DNA of 64,000 nt, from assembly GCA_965242915.1 (NCBI GenBank), contig CBDETN010000020.1:1-64000 (forward strand), given 5' to 3'. The notes under the pieces are model-generated. The model made no database searches, was not told where the DNA came from, and worked only from the letters and a program-made list of their open reading frames with translations. The DNA is from CAJXII01 sp965242915 (GTDB taxonomy: Bacteria > Campylobacterota > Campylobacteria > Campylobacterales > Arcobacteraceae). A program made the position numbers and the translations under genes. The first letter of the stretch is position 1. Each line of letters begins with the position of its first letter. Shown here piece after piece: positions 58,094 through 64,000 of this stretch.

Positions 58094-58635
58094 ATTCTTA
58101 TTTTAACTCAGATTGATTTAATTTCTGAATATGAATGTAGGTTACCAGATCATATCTTGCAACTGTAATAGATTTATATTCAAGAAGAGTTGTTGGTTGG
58201 TCAATGGATGATACTATGAAAGTAGATTTAGTTAATGATGCCCTCATTATGGCATTAAAAAATAGAAATCCACCAAAAGGTTTAATATGGCATACAGATA
58301 GAGGTAGTCAGTATGCATCTTACTCTCATAAAGATTTATTAGAAGAAAATGGAATTATACAAAGTATGAGTAGAAAAGGTAATTGTTGGGATAATGCAGT
58401 TGCTGAAAGTTTTTTCCATACATTAAAAACTGAACTTACTCATCATGAGATTTATGAAACTAAATCAAAAGCTAATCAATCTATATTTGAATATATAGAA
58501 GTATATTACAATAGACAAAGAATGCATAGTGCAAATAATAATTATTCACCAGTTGAGTTTGAAGAGTTAATGTTGCAAAATGAAATGGCTGCTTAGAATT
58601 TATAGTTCTTAGTATGATATAGGGTTGACAGATCA

Positions 58636-58652
58636 GTTTATTTTACACTCTC
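58636..58652 (+). mobile_element. IS256 right-terminus remnant, 17 bp
   Basis: GTTTATTTTACACTCTC matches exactly the outermost bases of the IS256 right end (46219-46235). It follows directly after the ISb copy F terminus. It is short, but identical to the other copies and correctly placed relative to the neighbouring IS. Confidence 0.65.
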
Positions 58653-58680
58653 TTAATAAGGAATATTATATAATCATTTT

Positions 58681-59766
58681 ATGCAAAATATTTTAGATAA
58701 ACTATATGAGGTCAATTTTGAGAAAGTTTTTCCACTTCAGCGAAAAGTAGAAATAACTTATCCATACACTATAGTTAAAGGTTCTCCTAAAAGCGGAAAG
58801 AGTTATTTGATATTTGATTATTTAAAACAATATAAAAGTGAACAATACTTATATATAGATTTAAATGATATGAGAATAGATAAAGATACAATTTTTTATA
58901 ATCTTGATAGATTTATATTACAAAATAAAGATATTGAAATACTGGCACTTGACAATACGATAAGTTTGCCAAATGATTTTTTTAAACATTTAAGCATTTT
59001 AAAAAGTTTAATTATATCAACTTCATATGATATATCTTACAAAGATTTTAAAACTGTTCTTTTACAGCCTCTTGACTTTGAAGAGTTTATTTTATTTGAC
59101 ACAAAACATCACAATACTATCAATAAATTTAACAGTTTTTTAAAATACGGAAACTTTCCGGAAATTGTACAATTTAATGAAACAAAACAACTTCATAGGA
59201 ATCAAGAGATTCTACAATTAATCACTCAAAATAAAATTGAATTAGAGATTTTAAAACTTTTAATAAAATCAAGCGGCGAATTAAAATCAATATTTCAATT
59301 TTTTAATACTTTAAAAAAATCATATAAAATATCTAAAGATATGTTCTATAAAACATCTAAACAATTTGAATTAAATTTTATAATATTTTTTTGTCAAAAA
59401 TATAAACAACCTAAAGCAGCTAAAAGAATCTATTGTTATAACCATGCTTTAATTGATGCTGTTAATATTAATAAAAAATTTCAAAATATATTTCAAAATA
59501 TGATTTTTCTTGAATTAAACAAAATATATAAAAATATTTACTATCTTGATAATATTGATTTTTATATAGAAGAAAACCACTCTATAATATTAAGTATTCC
59601 TTTTTTTGCCGATCATATTTCATTGTCAGCAAAAATATTACCAAGCTTAGAACAATATGATATAACAAATATCACTATCGTTACTATAAGTACAGAAGAA
59701 ACTGTCTTTATAGATGATATAGAGTGTGAAGTGATACCTTTTTATGAATGGGCGTTAGGGTTATAA
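58681..59766 (+). CDS. P-loop ATPase of AAA_14/DUF4143-like type
   Basis: The 361-residue protein has a Walker A GSPKSGKSYLI near residue 37, a Walker B-like EILALDNT and a sensor-like LIISTSYD. A C-terminal helical region and a DUF4143-like domain (PEIVQFNETKQLHRNQEIL...) follow. Such ATPases are of unknown function and are often associated with mobile or defence-like contexts. It has no obvious partner gene here, and the ribosome site is poor (AAGGAATATT at 18 bases). Confidence 0.7.
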   Translation: MQNILDKLYEVNFEKVFPLQRKVEITYPYTIVKGSPKSGKSYLIFDYLKQYKSEQYLYIDLNDMRIDKDTIFYNLDRFILQNKDIEILALDNTISLPNDFFKHLSILKSLIISTSYDISYKDFKTVLLQPLDFEEFILFDTKHHNTINKFNSFLKYGNFPEIVQFNETKQLHRNQEILQLITQNKIELEILKLLIKSSGELKSIFQFFNTLKKSYKISKDMFYKTSKQFELNFIIFFCQKYKQPKAAKRIYCYNHALIDAVNINKKFQNIFQNMIFLELNKIYKNIYYLDNIDFYIEENHSIILSIPFFADHISLSAKILPSLEQYDITNITIVTISTEETVFIDDIECEVIPFYEWALGL

Positions 59767-59771
59767 AACCC

Positions 59772-59912
59772 TTATTTCTTTGATTTTAAGAAAGATTTAA
59801 CTGACTTAACACTCTCTACTCTTCTAGCATATTGAATTGATTTCGTAATCTCTGCTTGTGTTCCAATAGTTCCCCAAAGTACCACTTGACATTGTATTGT
59901 AGAGATATGAAT
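59772..59912 (-). pseudogene. 3' part of the BON-domain lipoprotein gene split by IS21 copy H
   Basis: The minus frame reads IHISTIQCQVVLWGTIGTQA, then EITKSIQYARRVESVKSVKSFLKSKK and a stop. This is the second half of a BON domain. Placed after the 5' part at 62521-62943 with one copy of the 6-bp duplication, the frame is continuous and gives a 185-residue protein. Confidence 0.85.
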
Positions 59913-60011
59913 TACAAATATCACTCAACAAAGACACCGTATCACAAACACTTGGACACTTACAAATTTGAAATATTCTCTAACAACATTTTAGCATAAA
60001 GTGTCCAAGTG

Positions 60012-60752
60012 TTAATTTATTTTTGACATAATTTTCCTCATTGATGTACCTTTTAGTTCAACTCTATGTGAAGAATGTACAATCCTATCTAATATTGCAT
60101 CAGCAACAGTATCATTATTTAAATAATCATACCACTGTGATACAGGAAGTTGAGAGGTGAGAATTATTGATGATAAGTCAACTCTACTTTCTATAATTTC
60201 TAATAAATTTGTAGCATCATCAGCTGATAATGGATTTATTCCAAAGTCATCTAAAATAAGAATACTATATTTGCTAAGTTTTCGTAGGAAATTTGTATAT
60301 GTTCCATCTGCTCTTGCGATTGATATATCTTCAAGTATTGTAGGAACTCTAATATAATAAGCTTTAAATCCATCCATGATAGAACGATTAGCTAGTGCTT
60401 GTGCGAGATAAGATTTACCAGTTCCTGTTTTACCTGTAATGATAATATTTTGATAATTTCTTATAAAGTCCATATTTGCTAATCCTAAAATTTGTTCTTT
60501 ATTTAAACCTCTTGTTTGCTTATAAACTAAATCTTCTAAAGTTGCTTGCTTATCTTTTATTTTTGATATATTAAAATTAAGTTTAATCCTTCTGTTGTGC
60601 TGATGTATCTCTTGGGCTTCAAGTAGGTTGTAGAGTTTCTCATTAAATGATAATTTATCATAATTTCTATCTTCAATTTGTCGTAAGTATGCTGTTTTAA
60701 AGCCTTCTAATTTTAATTCACTCATTTTATTTGTTACTGTTTCTTGGTTCAT
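60012..60752 (-). CDS. istB: IS21-family helper ATPase IstB (copy H)
   Basis: The 246-residue AAA+ protein has Walker A ITGKTGTGKSYLAQAL and Walker B YSILILDDFG. Its sequence is the same as the copy at 26479. It follows istA by 15 bases, as is standard for IS21, and cooperates with IstA to capture target DNA. The gene is intact. Confidence 0.94.
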   Translation of the reverse strand: MNQETVTNKMSELKLEGFKTAYLRQIEDRNYDKLSFNEKLYNLLEAQEIHQHNRRIKLNFNISKIKDKQATLEDLVYKQTRGLNKEQILGLANMDFIRNYQNIIITGKTGTGKSYLAQALANRSIMDGFKAYYIRVPTILEDISIARADGTYTNFLRKLSKYSILILDDFGINPLSADDATNLLEIIESRVDLSSIILTSQLPVSQWYDYLNNDTVADAILDRIVHSSHRVELKGTSMRKIMSKIN

Positions 60753-60767
60753 TTTTTTCTATCCTTT

Positions 60768-62306
60768 TTATTTATATTCTGTATTACCACGAATATTACT
60801 GTGGTTATTTTGTGCTATATTTATAATATTATTAGCAGGCTTTTTATAATAAAGCTTTTTTGATAATATTGATTTTATAGATGCAACTGTAGTGGCATTA
60901 ATACTCATTGCATATCCTAAAGCTAAATCAACTTCATATTTTTCATATTGTTTTGCCAATGAAAGAATGGCATTTAGTTTTCTGTATGCATATGATGGAA
61001 ATTGCTCTTGTTCTAATTTCATCTTTGTAAACTCTACAGTTTGAACCCCTATACTTTTTGCCCAGTTTAAATATCTTCCAGGATTAAACTTCGCATCTTG
61101 ATATTGATGATTTTCAGGTTGGTGCTCTTTAATAGTTGAATATTCACTATCATAATATCTTGGATGTGTGGCAATTAGCTTTGATTTATGATAAATCTCA
61201 ACTGTAGATGTTGAGTATCTTACCTCTACTTTTTCTCCTAAATATTTAAATGGTACTGAGTATCTAGCACTTTGAAGCTCTATATGATAATCTATATTTA
61301 CAGTTGCTATTTTAAACTCTTTATAAATATATTGATTAGCTGCTAGTGGTTGCAAGTATGGTTCATCTAACTCTTTAAATAAAGTATCTCTACTTTTCTT
61401 TAATCGTTTCATAACCTTAGAGTTATAAATATCAAGCAATGGAGATATAGCATCATTAAGTTCTTCAACATCAAAGAATTTTCTATGCCGAAGAACGGCT
61501 AATATCCATCTTTGAATTGCTTGAACTCCTTGTTCTGCTTTTGCTTTATCTTTTGGTTTATATGGTCTTGCTGGTTCAATTACACACCCATAATGATTTG
61601 CCATTGCTTTATAACTTTCATTTAAAACAATCCCATCTTTATTATTTGAAATAACTGCACTTTTTAGGTTATCTGGTACTAATATTTTAGGTACTCCTCC
61701 AAAGAAGTTAAAAGCTTTTGTGTGCGACTTTATAAAGTATTCTTGCTTTTGACTAGGTGTTGCATCTACATATGTATAACCTGATGCTCCTAATACTGCT
61801 ACAAATATTTGAGCTTTTGAAATAACTCCTGTTTTACTATTATAAATAGGAACAGTAACACCACTATAATCTACAAATAATTTTTCACCATTTAAGTGTA
61901 TTTGTCTCATTGATGGGTTTAATTTCTTTTTATATTTATGATAATAAGTTTTAAATTGAGTGTATCCATAACCATCAGGATTCTGCTCTTTATACTCTTG
62001 CCATAACAATAGATATGTAACACCTTTTTTACGAATTTCTTTATCAATATATTCAACATCAGGTTTAGGTCTTAAAGATTGCCTGTGTAATATAGTTTGT
62101 TCAGGGAAAAGCATTTTATACATAATATCTTCATCATGCAATAAAAAATCTTCCAGTTTATCTGGTAATATCTCAAATCTTCTACAATATTCAGCTGCAG
62201 CAGATCTAGATACACCAAGACTCTTTGCTATTCTCCTATATGAGAAATCCATTTGATACTTTAATTTTAGTATCTCTTTAATCTGTTTCATTAAAACTCT
62301 CCTCAT
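60768..62306 (-). CDS. istA: IS21-family transposase IstA (copy H)
   Basis: The 512-residue protein has an N-terminal helix-turn-helix (YRRIAKSLGVSRSAAAEYCRR). The DDE catalytic core has KLFVDYSGVTVPIY, KILVPDNLKSAVIS and KAKAEQGVQAIQRW, and a C-terminal DNA-contact region is shared with the fragment at 25972. An alternative ATG lies at 62291, five codons inside, with MKQIKEI as its start. It is complete and probably active. Confidence 0.94.
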   Translation of the reverse strand: MRRVLMKQIKEILKLKYQMDFSYRRIAKSLGVSRSAAAEYCRRFEILPDKLEDFLLHDEDIMYKMLFPEQTILHRQSLRPKPDVEYIDKEIRKKGVTYLLLWQEYKEQNPDGYGYTQFKTYYHKYKKKLNPSMRQIHLNGEKLFVDYSGVTVPIYNSKTGVISKAQIFVAVLGASGYTYVDATPSQKQEYFIKSHTKAFNFFGGVPKILVPDNLKSAVISNNKDGIVLNESYKAMANHYGCVIEPARPYKPKDKAKAEQGVQAIQRWILAVLRHRKFFDVEELNDAISPLLDIYNSKVMKRLKKSRDTLFKELDEPYLQPLAANQYIYKEFKIATVNIDYHIELQSARYSVPFKYLGEKVEVRYSTSTVEIYHKSKLIATHPRYYDSEYSTIKEHQPENHQYQDAKFNPGRYLNWAKSIGVQTVEFTKMKLEQEQFPSYAYRKLNAILSLAKQYEKYEVDLALGYAMSINATTVASIKSILSKKLYYKKPANNIINIAQNNHSNIRGNTEYK

Positions 62307-62520
62307 TGATACACTCCTAATATTTTTAGAAGTGTAGTTTAATATGGAGAATATCTCAAACTTAAATTAGTTTTAATCCAGCAAATAAACTTAATTTAAA
62401 CTTTCCTATCACTTTTTCAACCAAAGTGTCCAGATAAAAAGTGATACGGTGTCTTTTTGTTAACCGCTAGGGTGTCTTTTTAGAAAGTGATATGGTGTCT
62501 TTTTGGGAGTGATTTTTGCA

Positions 62521-62943
62521 ATGAATATTTGTTGACCAAATTGATTTATCTCCAACAAGTTTAGTTTTTACATCTACAGTAATACCTAAATTCTTTTTTG
62601 TATCACAAGGATCATCTTTCTTTGCACGAATTAAATATGATTTAACAGATTTAACACCTTCAACTTTTTTTGATGAACTAATAAATCTATTTTTTTGTGA
62701 ATTATTTTCATATTCACCAACTAAAAATACATCACCCTCATAACTTGTAACACTTACGGCTACTAAATCTGAAGATTCTTCATCGCTTAGATTCTTTAAT
62801 ATTTTAAATTCTATTGCAGTATCATTTGCTATTGTTTTTACATTTCTTTCATCAACGACTGCAGAGTATATTGTTCCAAAACATCCAGTATTTGTTAAAA
62901 CTATGAACCCAAATGTCAACAACATTATAATTAACTTTTTCAT
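62521..62943 (-). pseudogene. 5' part of the BON-domain lipoprotein gene split by IS21 copy H
   Basis: The 141-codon part begins with a lipoprotein-type signal (MKKLIIMLLTFGFIVLTNTGC, a lipobox-like TGC at residue 21). It continues through a first BON domain (DTAIEFKILKNL, VSVTSYEGDVFLVGEY, KVEGVKSVKSYLI) and the start of a second. An AAGGA site precedes the ATG. The frame runs on into the IS21 end to a stop at 62467, yielding a hybrid tail (SQKDTISLSKKTP). BON lipoproteins are periplasmic or outer-membrane proteins (OsmY/YraP type) tied to envelope stress tolerance. Confidence 0.85.
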
Positions 62944-63062
62944 CTCAATTCCTTGTACTGTTTTTTTAATTATATCTTAGAGTATAGTTAATTGTCAATA
63001 ATTTTAATTAAGCTAAGATTAAACTTTGTAGTGATAACATATTTAACAATTATATTTCGCCA

Positions 63063-64000
63063 ATTCACACTTAAAGTGCAACAAAACCAGCCAAAATTAT
63101 GCCACCATTTTTCTTGAAACTTCCTTGAAAAATATCTCATTTGGTGTGTAATATTTCAGAATCTTTCTTGGTCTATTATTTAGCCTATTTTGAATGATAG
63201 TTATTTGAGTTTGATTTATATTTTCAAAGCTATATTTCTTGGGAATATATTCTCTAACTAGTCCATTTGTATGCTCATTCAATCCTCTTTGCCAAGATGA
63301 GTATGGATCACAAAAGTAAAACTTTAGATTTAATTTTTGAGCTATCTCTTCATGATAGGAGAACTCTTTACCATTATCTGAAGTAATTGTACGAACTAGT
63401 TTCTTTATTGGATGTAAAAGCTCTATAATAGCTTGTGTAACAACATCTGCTTTTTTAGATTCAACTATCTTCATAAGTGTAAATTTACTCTTTCTATCAA
63501 CTAAGGTAACGATAGCACCTTTATGGTCTTTACCTATAATTGTATCTACTTCAAAGTCACCAAATCTAGTTTTCTTTTCAATAATCTTAGCTCGTTTACT
63601 AATATTTACTCTATTTTTAATTTGACCTCTAGTCTTGTATTGACTACTTCTATTACCATACTTTTTATTTTTATGTCTCAATAATTTATATAATCGACCA
63701 CCACTTCTTTGATTTGCATAAATGTATCTATATACTGTTTCATATGAAATATTTGCTATTTTATCTTTTTTCAATCTACCAACTAGTTGATCAGGAGATA
63801 AGCCATCTCTTAACATCTTACCAATTTTTAGTTTTAATTTATTAGTGAGTTTCTTATATCTATCTTTAAATTTATCTCTTGATACTGCTTTTATATGTGC
63901 ATCATCTGCACTATAATATCCATTATTACTATTTCTACTTAGTTCTCTTGATATTGTAGATTTAGATACTTCAATTAGTTCTGCTATTTTTGTGATTGTA
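63063..64000 (-). mobile_element. IS30-family element, partial (leaves the window)
   Basis: The element encodes an IS30-type transposase on the minus strand and begins near 63063 with the palindromic terminal-like sequence ATTCACACTTAAAGTGCAAC. The other end is beyond the window, so the exact boundary and duplication cannot be set. The 120 bases between the BON gene and this end hold no recognised feature. Confidence 0.75.
63097..64000 (-). CDS. IS30-family transposase, 5' end outside window
   Basis: At least 300 codons are present, open at the window edge. The helix-turn-helix (ITKIAELIEVSKSTISRELS) is followed by the DDE core: DFEVDTIIGKDHKGAIVTLV with the first aspartate, TITSDNGKEFSYHEEIA with the second, and NEHTNGLVREYIPK with the catalytic glutamate. 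The C-terminus is ILKYYTPNEIFFKEVS. An internal ATG at 63816 is not the true start because the upstream HTH is in frame. Confidence 0.9.
   Translation of the reverse strand, partial: TITKIAELIEVSKSTISRELSRNSNNGYYSADDAHIKAVSRDKFKDRYKKLTNKLKLKIGKMLRDGLSPDQLVGRLKKDKIANISYETVYRYIYANQRSGGRLYKLLRHKNKKYGNRSSQYKTRGQIKNRVNISKRAKIIEKKTRFGDFEVDTIIGKDHKGAIVTLVDRKSKFTLMKIVESKKADVVTQAIIELLHPIKKLVRTITSDNGKEFSYHEEIAQKLNLKFYFCDPYSSWQRGLNEHTNGLVREYIPKKYSFENINQTQITIIQNRLNNRPRKILKYYTPNEIFFKEVSRKMVA

Larger units (their letters stand above)
56853..58152 (-). mobile_element. ISb copy E (1300 bp), inserted in ISb copy F
   Basis: The element runs from TGATCTGGTAAC to GTTACCAGATCA, so its ends are near-perfect inverted repeats. 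It is flanked by a TAT duplication (56850-56852 and 58153-58155). It carries OrfA and OrfB on the minus strand. The orfB products of E and F diverge noticeably, so F is an older, related element and not the parent of E. Confidence 0.94.
56445..58596 (+). pseudogene. IS3-family OrfB (ISb copy F), split by copy E
   Basis: Joining 56445-56852 with 58156-58596 restores a 282-residue integrase-type transposase. The break falls at GWLY/LATVIDLYSR. The core has KYVGDITYIPT, LIWHTDRGSQYAS and a closing catalytic glutamate (DNAVAESFFHTLK). The insertion of copy E inactivates it. Confidence 0.9.
56045..58635 (+). mobile_element. ISb copy F, IS3-family element interrupted by copy E
   Basis: The element starts TGATCTGGCTACAC and ends GTTGACAGATCA. 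It contains a second, oppositely oriented ISb (copy E) in its orfB. Removing copy E and its duplication leaves about 1.29 kb. The right flank is the last 17 bases of an IS256 and the left flank is a truncated gene, so no duplication is seen at its ends. Confidence 0.9.
59913..62520 (-). mobile_element. IS21-family element copy H (2608 bp), intact
   Basis: The ends are the inverted-type sequences TACAAATATCACTCAACAAA and, complemented, TGCAAAAATCACTCCCAAAA. They are flanked by an exact 6-bp target duplication ATGAAT (59907-59912 and 62521-62526). istA and istB lie on the minus strand. The istA-side terminus carries two copies of GTGATAyGGTGTCTTTTT (62441-62458 and 62487-62504), the usual multiple binding sites of IS21. 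Confidence 0.95.

Noticed and set aside
1..64000. tRNA, rRNA or CRISPR arrays
   Set aside because: No cloverleaf-like T-loop sequences, rRNA motifs or regularly spaced short repeats were seen.

Overview
The window is strongly AT-rich, gene-dense chromosomal DNA from a member of the Campylobacterota, most like the Arcobacter/Sulfurimonas type of free-living relative. The reasons are the overall protein character, the gyrA-asd-UPF0114-hemE gene order, a flagellin-like protein with the Campylobacterota-style C-terminus, a NucT-like single-HKD nuclease, and a tiny four-cysteine protein directly after recR. I cannot name the genus from sequence alone. No rRNA, tRNA or CRISPR array was seen.

Layout. 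1-1.9 kb: small membrane or secreted hypotheticals and a short direct repeat. 2.0-3.4 kb: an IS3-family element (here ISa, 1333 bp) against an IS256 remnant. 3.4-5.1 kb: a GT2 glycosyltransferase, a small hypothetical and a HAD phosphatase, leftward. 5.1-11.9 kb: a long rightward run holding a NosL-like protein, a TauE/DsbD_2-like membrane protein, an MtfA-like peptidase, a PLD nuclease, an M48 peptidase, RmuC, a TtcA-like enzyme, DUF523 and PssA. 12.9-18.7 kb: ilvB-ilvH-lpxD-ftsK, then hpf. 18.8-20.4 kb: an IS-mediated deletion scar that truncates two unrelated genes. 20.4-24.4 kb: MBL hydrolase, dnaJ, recR and a PAS histidine kinase. 24.5-28.0 kb: a nested IS pile (IS256, then IS21, then ISa) between an integrase remnant and a decapitated nitrite/sulfite reductase gene. 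28.3-39.2 kb: mainly leftward housekeeping genes (radical SAM, hemE, UPF0114, asd, gyrA, DUF465, argJ, K+ channel, rpmB, radical SAM/SPASM, VF530). 39.4-43.5 kb: rightward PagL-like, FkbM methyltransferase, rpe, trpF, exonuclease. 43.5-46.2 kb: a complete IS256 with ISa inside it. 46.2-55.9 kb: leftward gamma-carbonic anhydrase, two-component proteins, and a compact operon argG / M20 peptidase / two RimK-type ATP-grasp ligases / M14 carboxypeptidase. 56-64 kb: an IS3-family ISb inside another ISb, an ATPase gene, an intact IS21 splitting a BON-domain lipoprotein gene, and an IS30 element leaving the window.

Main observations. (1) The ATP-grasp/M14/M20 operon pairs peptide-bond-forming ligases with carboxypeptidases. 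One ligase carries a C-terminal helix-hairpin-helix region. It is the best candidate here for an undescribed peptide-tagging or small-peptide system, but its function is inference. (2) Three genes (NosL-like at 5127, ftsK at 16001, hypothetical at 39245) have a Shine-Dalgarno sequence and an intact N-terminal reading frame but AUC/AUA where AUG would be expected; a fourth small ORF may use AUU. (3) gyrA carries an acidic 10-residue tandem repeat insertion. (4) Five IS types are heavily nested. Target duplications allow reconstruction of IS256 (8 bp), IS21 (6 bp), ISa (3 bp) and ISb (3 bp) insertions, and all four ISa copies abut or sit within other IS DNA.
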